Source: Oasisia sp. SBJ-2009
Taxonomy: Eukaryota; Annelida; Polychaeta; Sabellida; Siboglinidae
Direction: 5' to 3'
Assembly (NCBI GenBank): GCA_964017155.1
Contig: OZ024857.1
Location: 14,870,896-14,934,895, forward strand
DNA: 64,000 nucleotides
Positions within the stretch are counted from its first letter, which is position 1; each line of letters starts with the position of its first letter. Below, piece after piece: positions 14,403-25,930 of this stretch. The notes beneath the pieces were generated by a model. That model was not told the DNA's origin, did no database searches, and saw nothing but the letters and a program-made list of their open reading frames with translations. The translations under genes were made by a program, and so were the position numbers.

Positions 14403-17400
14403 ATGTGTGTGTGTAACCACTGACCGTTTGTGTCGTAGGGGCGATGGAGAACTGGGGATTGGTGACCTACCGTGAGACCGCCCTCCTGATTGACCCCACC
14501 CAATCCTCCTCGGCCGCCAAGCAGTGGGTCGCACTCGTTGTGGGTCACGAAATTGCGCACCAGTGGTTCGGAAACCTTGTCACCATGGTAACCGCATCCC
14601 GGGGCAGGTTTTGCAAACAGCCAGGAATGTTCTCAAATTATTAATGCCAAGATGATTGTTGGTGAATCATTGTATTTAAAAATGGACAATTAAGTATGCA
14701 CAAATACATAGCCATAAGTAACATTAAGATGGTGTTCTGATAGCAAGCTCTGTAGCAACTAGTGAAGATTGTGGTCTATTACGAATATGTGGTTGTGTAG
14801 TGTCTACAAGTTGGCAGTTTAATGAATGGAAGTACATAATGTACCTCCATTGGTTAAATGGTTTTTACTTTGCAACGTACTATATGCCATAAAGGTGTTG
14901 ATTGTGTGTAACATGGGATAGTTCACCTTGGCTTTCTGTAAGCATAAACAAGAAAATTAACCTATCACTAGGGTCAAAGAAATAACAAATATATTCTGTT
15001 TCTCACCATTTTTATATGTATATAATAAACTTGCTTGTACAATTGTTCCTAAAACCTTGTGTACAGCTATTTATAATAACTGCTAAACTAAAATAAATAT
15101 ATTTATTAGATCGCTGGTGAGAATACTAAAGTTGTTTTCTGGTCATGTGACTTACCTTGACCTCTAACCTGTGTTGACCTTGGCAGGAGTGGTGGACTCA
15201 CCTGTGGCTCAATGAGGGGTTTGCGTCGTGGATTGAGTACCTCTGTGTCGACTACTGTTTCCCCGAGTACGACATCTGGACTCAGTTTGCAGCAACTGAC
15301 TTTACCCGCGCCCTTGAGTTGGACGCCCTTGCCAGCAGTCACCCCATTGAAGTACGTCTGGGGCAGGGTGTGTAGGTGGTAGGAGTGGGTGGTGGTATAA
15401 GGAAGCGTACATAATGTACACGTCAGTTGAATACTTACATTCATAACCTTGCATGTCCACCATAGCTCACAGCTGTGACAGTCTGTCTATTGACAACTTC
15501 AATACTGTTTATCGATTTTGAGATTCACCGACGCTGGTGTCTTGAGGTACCACTGAACTTGGTTTCCAACAATATAGGTGCATTGGAAATTATCTTATTG
15601 GTATTGTATGTTCTGTGGCTGGTTAAAAATTAAATTTAACAAATTGTTCTAATTTAACATATTCAAATGAACACAAGAATTGACATTATAATTCAACTAG
15701 GATTTTGTCAAGGATGGAATAGTTTCTGTAGGTGTGATTTATTAAAATGGTTCATTTTTTACTGATTGATGACAAAGTGTCTGTGTCTATTGAATCTGTC
15801 ATGGAGTAAGGTTATTCTGCTGTATAAATAAGTTTCTAACTATACACTGGTGGATATTTGTGTAGAAATGGCTGAATGCTTCGCAGAGAAGTCAAGATGG
15901 TGTTTGATGAAGGGGCCTGCCAGGGAATAAAATTGACATTTACTGTTGACCCGTTATTGACAGGTGCCTGTAGGTCACCCTAATGAGGTGGATGAGATCT
16001 TTGATGTGATCTCCTACAGCAAGGGAGCATCCGTTATCCGCATGCTGCACGACTACATTGGGGATGAGGTCAGTCAACATAACTGTCACATTCAGACGAT
16101 ACAATTGTCTGAGTCACATGGAAACTAGTTTACATCATATCGTAGTAGTATATTTAATTTGCTGTGGCAATAGATTCACATATATTCAACACACACAGAT
16201 ATATACACTATATATGTAGTCAATATTATTAATGGGATATTTTATAATGTTAAACTCTGTAATGTACACATTTTAGATTAATCCTGCTAAAACATAATCA
16301 TTTCATGTAATTCTGTGCCTTCATTTCATTACAAATGTGTAACATTAAACATTTATAACCCTGACAACATTTCAAAAAAATTACTCATGTATGTGGGGTT
16401 TTGAGTTTGGGTTCCACTTAACAGTGCCTAAGCTGTCTGTACTAACCATATGTGGTATGATCATGAATATCCAGTTCTTTTCGCAAGACTTCATTTTTTT
16501 CAAAAAGTTCACTGTGTTTAATGTTAATGGTCATTGCATGGCTCACTGTGCATGCATTATAATCTTTATAATCAGATTGCATAATTAATCCTCCACAAGC
16601 CAGCAAGCTCAAAGTTATTCGCAAAAATAGTTATGTATTAGCTTGTTGCACAGATAACACCCAAATTAGGAGTAGAGTAACAAGACAAAAGTAGCCGGAA
16701 AAGTACGTATGCGAAATGATCACGTCTCGAATGTATATACCTGGTAGTTAAAACTTAGACGTAAATGGCCCGCATTTCACGTACATCGTACCATTCGATG
16801 TGTTGCAGGACTTCCGCAAAGGCATGAATATATACCTGAACAGACACAAGTACAAGAACACATTCACAGAGGACCTGTGGGCCGCCCTGGGTGAGGCTAG
16901 CGGCAAGCCAGTGCAGGAGATCATGAGCACCTGGACCAAACAGATGGGCTTCCCGGTCCTCAAGGTCAGTCTTATGTGACTGAATAGGGATGATTGGGGC
17001 TGGCTAACTGGGTATGACTGGGGCTGGCTGACATGGGATGATTGGGGCTGGCTGCCTGGTGATGACTGGGGCTGACTGAATGGGGCTGTCGGGCGGCTGA
17101 GGCTGCCTGACTGGGGCTGGCTGAATGGTGACATAGCTTTATGCAGAGACCCGTCCACCCGTCATTTGGACAGGTAAAAACCGTTGTGGAAGGGTAGAAA
17201 TATGGGTGGACGGGTAAAAAATAAAGGCGCAAAAAAGGTCTTCCAAAACCATAGATATTGTCAGTTATGCCGTAGAAGTGAGTGTAAATGGTGTCACATG
17301 TGTGTTTGTAGTCCATTTTAGGTCATCAGACACATTTGAAAGTTTGTAAACTGGCTTAACAGTTAATATCAATGTGTCCACTAAAGCATGTGTGACTGGC

Positions 17401-20400
17401 AATAATTTGGTCCTGCATAAAGCCCTGCACTGTCATAGCTTTGTGTATCATAACGCAATTGCTATTAAGAATATATATAATATATGTATTAGACTACTAT
17501 ATGTATATAGTAATATATATTTATATATATATATATATATATATTGTAACATTATCATTATATCCTATTTTCACAGGTTTTTAATAATGTTTTATAGCTT
17601 ATTTATCACTTAATTAACTGTTTTACCCATTTATGTTTTTACTTACTTAATTTTTAAACTTTTCGTAATACTGATTTGTATGTATCAATGTATGGGTTTT
17701 ACCTGAAATAGACGTTTTTGTACATCCAGTAGTTTAAAAATACCAGAGGGATTTATTCCATTCATACTAAATCTGTAACACCTGTTCCTACATATTTGTT
17801 CAAGTAAACTGATAGAAAAGTAGTTTTGGCTCATGAAACTGAAATATATATGAAAATAAAGCTTGTATGTGTAATATGGTCCATGCGAGATTTGAAAGTT
17901 TATTAAAATAGCATTATGTTGTCTAACGAGAGTTTGATCAAAATGACCTCAATGGCTTCTTCAATACAACTAGCGTCCTCTTGGATGACGACATCATAGA
18001 CACAGTCTTGTAGTACCCCATCTTGACAACTGTTGTTTCTGATGTCTACCCGCAGGTTTCTGAAGAGAAAGATGGAAATAGACGAATCCTGAAGATTCGA
18101 CAGGATAAATTCTCAGCAGGTGGTGCCAGCGACGGTAATAGGATATTCTGTCGTTTCCTTGGAGTGGGTTTCAGGCAGTTAATTAATTCTTAAACTATGC
18201 CAGGGGGAGGGGGCGAAGTATTGTACGGGACCAGGGAACTGTTTCACTAAGATAAAGAGCTTTTAAAGAAAACTCATCTTTAAATAAATGCATTGTTAAA
18301 TTAATTATTTCTTTCAAAATGCAAATATCCATTGCCATATCACAGAGGACATTATTTCCACAACACCACTGTTCCACTGGCGCTTTGTGGTGTTGAAAGT
18401 TTTCGGGCATTCAAGATCACTGTTAAGGATCAAAATTGTGCAAAATCGGATTTAAGAGCTCTTAACAATGTTAGTGAAATGGTCCCGAGGTTCTATAGAA
18501 CAACAGTAACAAATTCCATTTCCATCCGTGCACAAACCCAAATGTTTAGATACCAAGCTTATTTACATATCTTTAACTATATCTAAATACCCTTACTTTT
18601 TCACATTTTTCACATTCATACGTGAACTAAGCTCACGTAATCTAAGTGATATAATTGAGAATATTTTATCATTAAGCCCCAGTTAATCATAATTACGATC
18701 TTCAAGTTCTTATCACTTTGTGACAGGTTTACATGACTTACTTTTCCATGTTGGTTGCTACAGGTAGACATGACCTACTTTTCTATGTTTGGTTGCTAGG
18801 CAACAACAGTCGGTGGATGGTGCCTGTGAGTGTGTCGACGGCCAGCAGTCCTACTAAAGCTGTGCACAGAATGGTTCTAGACCAGCAGGAGGCCACTGTC
18901 ACCCTGAACGGAGTGAACCCCGGCGACTGGGTGAAGGTGAGGCCAAGGTCAGGGCATAGCTTTACGCAGAGACCCGTCCACCCGTCATTTGGAGGGGTAG
19001 AACCCGATGTGGACGGGTAGAAATATCACCGGACGGGTAAAATTTATGACGCACAAAAAGGTCTTCTAAAATCATAGATATTGAAAGTGGGTTTAAATGA
19101 GTGTCAAGCATGTGTCTGTAGTTTATTTCAGGTCGAAAAATCAGATCTCAATTGGCTTGTATGTATATGAGTTAAGATGCACCAAAAGATGTATCACTTG
19201 CAGTGTTTGAAAGCTTGGTTCTCATTTTGCTGGGCCAGCCTCGGCCACATGGTTATCTTTCCCAGATTGGACAAGAAGCCAAGAACAGAGCTTTCTAATG
19301 GTACCATGTATGCGGGGGACAGGAGTTTATGAATGGATGCGTAAATTCGTCATGGAAGGCATAAACCAAACAATTTGGGCATCAATTTTGTCACATGTTT
19401 TGTCCACCTGCGTATAACTAGCTGTCATTCAATCTGCTCATGAATAAATATACACCATCTTGAAATATCTGGCAGCTATCTAATGGTACCAAGCGTGCAC
19501 AGGTCGGTTACTGATTACATAAACTAAAAATGTTATTATGCAGGAAGGTGTCACGGGCCGATCAATCAACCATGGCCAGTCGCAGGGTTAAAAAATAATA
19601 TCTGCAAAATGGCTCATATCTTGAGCTATATTTCTTAATGTATTAAATTACTAGTTGATTAAAATAGGATGACAGCATATTGAGGAACCCTATATTAAGT
19701 TGACCAAACCAGTAGAAATGTAAATGTTATTATTGTTATTGACTGTTATCTGGTAATAACTGCCTGTTACAGCTGAACACAGGGGCTGTTGGCTTCTATC
19801 GTACTCAGTACTCCTCAGGCATGCTGGAGTCACTGCTGCCTTCAATCAAGGACAAGGCCTTGCCTCCACGTGACAGGCTTGGCTTAGGCAATGACCTTTT
19901 TGCACTGGTGAGTTTTTATTAGTTTCTGTTAAAATAATGTGGACAGTTCAGATAATACCTAAACATATAATTACTCGACCAAATAGTAGAACATATTATC
20001 CAACAATCTATTCATGGTGGCCCTGCTCAATAATTCAAATACCATGTTGACTTTTCTGAGAAGCATCCAGCCATGCTGCACCTAATGCACAAAGACTTCG
20101 TACACAAATATCCACCACTGTCTGTAGCCAGGAGCTCATTTGTACAGCTGAGTGAACTAGAGCAATGTAGAGTGTGAATTGATCTGCTCAAGGTTCGACA
20201 TGACAGCCCTGGATTAAAACCCGGGTTCTCTTAGTCAAGAGTCCGAAGCTGTAGCCATGGTGTCATGCTACCAAATGATGGAAAATGGTAGACACTTCTT
20301 TCATGTGTACTTTGTAGTTGAGCTACTTCCCGATGGGAACAGTTAGATAACGAACTACTGATTCAACAAATGTTCAAGTACTGCACAGGATAAATGCCAT

Positions 20401-23400
20401 GTGTAGTGTAGTCAGCTACCATTTTTCTCCTTTCCAATATCCAAGATCAGAAAGTTAATCATTGCTGATATTTGGCTAGCTCATCACTCTATGTTAGCGA
20501 CACATTTGTGGCTAGAGCGTTGTCTAGCTTGGTTTTCAGAGTTGTCCTTCTCTAGAAGTCCACTACAGGTTACATTTACCTCCTGTGTGGGATCTTTTAC
20601 TCCCCCTGGCATAGCTAGGGTAGAAATAACTCGAAAATTTCTGGTAGTGAGCAGGACTACCTAGCTGAGAAATTTGGTAGTCCTCAAAAATATCTGGTAT
20701 TTAGGAAGTGGCCCAGAGTAAGCAAAGAATATGACAAACACAACATTTGAAAAACATTTTGTGGTAGTCCAACGGATTATTGCAGTCACCATCTTGGTAG
20801 TCCGACTGAATTTCTTGTAGTCCTCGGACTACTGGACTACCACTATTTCAACCCCTGCATAGACACTAGATAGAAGGGACCACCGGCTTTACATGTCTCT
20901 TCCAAAAGACATAACAAATGTGAGGTGAACGAAATTGCGTCAGTTTCGAAACAGTGGCAGCTGGGATTGACCCACCATCCCCTCAATTGACAGCCTGGCA
21001 TCCTACCACGCGACAACTGCTCCCCACAATGTGACAAGCACATCTAACTTGTGAGGATAACCTACCTGTTCTGTCGAGTGTAAAACCGCTTGTCCAGTGT
21101 TGCGTGTTGTATTCCAGGCGCGTGCCGGCGAGTCGTCCACCGTCGACTTCCTGAAGGTGGCGCAGGCGTTTGTGAACGAGACGAACTACACCGTGTGGAG
21201 CGACCTGCTGAACGGACTCGCCACGTTGGCGACCCTCCTACAGTATACCGACTGTCACGTCGACTACATGGACTACACCTGCAAGCTGCTGGCTAACATC
21301 GCCAAGAGTCTTGGGTGGGACCCAGTGAAGGGAGAAAGTAAGGCATGAGATGAGGCGTGTACTGTCAGCAGCTGTCTACTACTGGTGCACAGATCGTATG
21401 TGACGTGTTCTAACGATGAGTTGTTTGTCATCGAACTTGATTTCGAGAAAACACCCCATAAACGTTACACAATGATTTTTTGATGATTTGGACTTTTTGT
21501 CACCAAAGTATATTTTAATATCTTTTCTATCAGTTGGCAACGCTTCTTTCTCCTTTATATTACCATATAGTACCTTTTATGACCTTTTAGAAAGGTTATG
21601 TATGAATTGCATAAAATAGAACCGATAAATTGCACTTGTTCATGTCGCATTCTTTGGGGTTTCTCAAGATGCATGACAGACATATTTGGTACATGGCGAA
21701 CATTTTGGAAAACTTATTGTATGTTCTTTCCAATGGTGTGACTAACTAAATTTTTGGGGATTTTTTTACATACGACTCGTTTCGTTAGAACACGTCACAT
21801 ATTATTTGCATTTCCTTTCTAAATCCTTGACGTTGCCTCACTCTGTTGATAACAGGCGACTCCCTGTTGATGCTCTGTAGGTTAGTTCACTAACTGGGAG
21901 AGTAAGTGCATCACCTCCCATAGGCCGATGTCTGTGTACATTCATATCCATGGATTATTGACCTGCGATCTACCGATTTGTTAGGAAGCATTTCAACAAA
22001 CATGAGTAGTCGTTTAGAATCATCTGCTTTTTTAAGTGGTTACACATTCACCAGGTGGCGCCACAGTATTGTTCAAAATGGTGAAGACTGCTGAACATAC
22101 ATTAAGGACCACAAATGGCAACCATCATTATAGACATTTATTTATTTACTGGTCATTTGGTTACGTGACCAATATGTTCATAATTAATGTGCAAGTTTTA
22201 ACCTCCTTGTATGCTCTGTATGTATAAATGTAAGTCAACAGTTGTGAACAAACCCAAGCCTTTCCCTCAGTCCTTGAACAGTGGTGTTCCTGGAATATTC
22301 TACCACCACAGTAATGATTTCCCGAAATACAATACATGATTTATGTGTGCAGCCCACCTTGATGCGATGCTGCGAAGTCTTGTGATTGGTCGACTGGGTC
22401 GCAGCGGAGACAAAGATACCGTTGCCGAGGCGAAGAAGAGGTTTGCGGCCCACTGCAGCAAGACAACGATCCTGCCAGCCGACCTCAGAGCTCCAGTGAG
22501 TGACATGCCCGGGTCAAGGGTCATAGTGAGGTCAAATCCATGTTGGGGTCAACTGTGTCATTGGTTTTTGGTTGTATGTGTTAGACCTTGTTGATTGATA
22601 GCAGTAACTGTAACTGTCACACATCCAGATATTCAGTCCTCTCTCTCCCCATGCTGTCAGTCTAAGGACTTGTTCTTGTGTAATATTTCTGTGTACTAAT
22701 TAGTTAACATTATGTTGCAACTGTAGCTTGTAAGTTCATTTAATTAAATTCTTTGTTGAGATAATGATTTGAGACAGTTGTTAACATTGTTGTCAGTTGT
22801 CATCAGGTTTTTATTGGTCTTGGCGCAAATTGTTTGGACATGTGTGTGTTTAAAATTCTGCATATATCTTGTCGACTTGCAGGTGTACGCGACTGTGCTG
22901 GCTCACGGCGGGACTCAGGAGTATGAACAGATGCTCAAGGTACAGACACTGTCTCCAGTCTCTAGCAGTAACAGTGTGTGAATGTTACCTTGCAGTAAGG
23001 GTGTGTGAATGTTACCTTCATGTACATCCATGTCACTCCACCTACATGGAGTCTCTTGTTTTGGGCTCTACCTATTCGGTTGGGTTCGCCAGGCGTCAGT
23101 TTTATCTGATAGTTTCACTGTGTTTAAAATCACTAGTCATTGCTTGGTTTGTTGCATTTTAAATAATAGACATTTTATGAGTTGTATTTTAATATATTTA
23201 GCAGTTTACCTAATCAAGTCTGTCTTGCTGCATTTCTCCCCAAGAATGTGTCGATTGGGTGATGTCCTCCCTAGCCCTGGGTCCTGCCCTGAGACTAGTT
23301 TGTGAGAGTCAGTGCATCTGTTTCAGTTGCTGTCAGCCGCGGATCTCCACGAGGAAAGGGTTCGCATCCTGCGCTCCATGGGCGCAGTTCGCAACAAAGA

Positions 23401-25870
23401 GCTCATCCAACGTGTCCTCGATCTGTCACTCTCAGTGAGTTCGCGTTTATGCCAAAATTCAGAATAGCCATACCTCATGTGTGAGGTAGTATAGATGTGA
23501 ACAGTAAAGCTTGCATTTGCACACATACATGTATGCTCCCTGTATCGATATTGTGTCAGATCTTTTTACCTAATAATGATGCTTTATGTTTTATAATATA
23601 TATGCTGGTTTTGATTTGTCTGGGTCAGTTTTGTTTAGCTGAGACTTCTCATTGTTTTGCTGGTCAGTCTTCAGTATTATAGAGCTGTGATCACTAGAAC
23701 TGAGATAACTTTGTAAATGTGTGAACATCTCTCCCCTGGATTATACATGTGTGAATAGTGTACTATCATAACAGTGACGAGTTTCACCCGACTGATTGGG
23801 TGATATTGATAAAATTCTGAATGACCGTCACAATTTATTAAGCAATCCACGATGGATTCAATGGGTGACCAGACGTAAACAGCCTCGATTCTGTGTTTGT
23901 CCTGGTTGCAGAAAGACGTCAGGTCACAGGACACAGTGTTTGTCATTAGCGGTGTGACGGGGTCAGTCGAGGGTCGTGAACTCACATGGAAGTTCGTACA
24001 GGATCGCTGGACGGACCTGCACGATCGCTACCAAGGCGGCTTCCTGTTAGCTAGACTCATCAAGGTTTGGCTTACGTTTTGTGTTACTGGTTAATGATTT
24101 CACCATCTGTTAGATCATATAAAAGTTAAATGTTAATAAAAAGAATTATTAAACACAGCTGGCTTGACTCATCAGTGTAACTGTTTGTCTTACACTGTCT
24201 AGTCATCTTGTTTCTTGTACGTTTTCACCATTCATCGTGTCATCTTCTGTGGTCTGTTTAAAAGCCATAACCATTTCGTTCAAGTGTTTGCATCTACAAT
24301 GGACATGTCCCGTTATGGCATGAACTGGTTTAAATAGCCATGGATACAATTAAATGTACATGACGTCCACTGCCATTAGACGTAAGCAACATGCAGGGTT
24401 CGCACGGGGCATGGAAATCCTTGAATAGCATGGAATTTCATTTGTTCAAAATCAAGGCCTTGAAAGCATGGAATTTTATAAAATAGCATGGAAATCCTGG
24501 AATTTTTAGTTTTCAAGAATAAAATGGCAGACGGGCCGCGAACCACTATACGTTTCTTACATTCCCCCAGGTGGCACCACTTGTTTAATACCTAGCGGAC
24601 AAAGATAGAACCGCCGAAAAACCCGTGATTTGGGTAAAGTGAAACCCGTTTTTGTGGCCGGTTGCCTCTGCGTCTTTTTCGGGTGTTGTGTAAACACAGT
24701 AATTATCAGTCGGAACATTTAATACTGTGAGAAAGGACGCTAATTATGGGGAAATCATGGTTTCAAGACCATTTGCTTCAGCGGCCAGAGTTTACTGGTT
24801 GGCTACGTCGCGATTCAAAGGACGTATTTCGCGCGTCGTGTCGCGTGTGTCAATGAAGTTTCGACATGGGCGAAGGTGCCATGAAAAGTCACGGCGGCGG
24901 CGTAAAGCGATATAGCCAACATGAAAACATTTACCTGGGGTAGTTCTGACTGAGACACTGAATGAACGTGAAATTTACTGAACTGAAGTTTACTAAACAA
25001 TCTGTTTATCGCTCATTCCATGTGCACGGCGCAGTGACACATGCACCGCTGCGCTTGCGACTGGCACAAATCGGAGCGCTATTTTGGTCTCAAAATGCAA
25101 TATTTGTGAAATATAAATATACCTGGGTATGCTGATTGATCATGTCTAGGATTAGAGTTTGAGTAAGGTATCCAATATAGGCATACATGTAGTTATAATG
25201 GGGAAATCGAGGTGGGTCCGACTTCTGCGTAAGTGCCTTGTTTTGATTCAATAAAGTTTGATTTCTTGAAATAGATAAAACTCAATATTGTCTGTTTACT
25301 TTGAAGTTTGTAATTATAATATATGTACTATTACTATTATAACTTTAAGATATTATAATGAATTGATTGACATTTACTATAGTATTAACATGCACGAACA
25401 GTATTGATGAGTAACCTAATTTAATAGATTATATAATATAAATATAGTATGGAAATGTTATTAAGCCAGCTGAATTCACAACTGTTGTCCTGGGTTAGTT
25501 CAATAAATGGATGTAAAATTAAGCAGTGTACATTATGCATCTATTGTGGTCAGTGTACTTGTAAATCGATAATTAGTTAGCATGGAAATTGTATTGAGAG
25601 AGAGCATGGAAATGGCATGGAATTTTTTAATTGCTGAAGTGTATGAACCCTGAACATGTTCCTTATAGCAGAATCCATTCATCTGTTCAGATTAGATGTC
25701 GTGGTTTTATATCAAATGAAGCAATACAATAAATGAAGCTGTTCTCATACAAAAGTACTATTTCCTGTCTGTCTGATTTGTACCGTCTTTGTGATTGTTC
25801 CAGTACTCAACCGAGAGCTTTGTGACAGAAGAGAAGGCAAAGGAAATTGAGGTAAAATATAAAACCTTAT

Positions 25871-25930
<60 letters not shown>

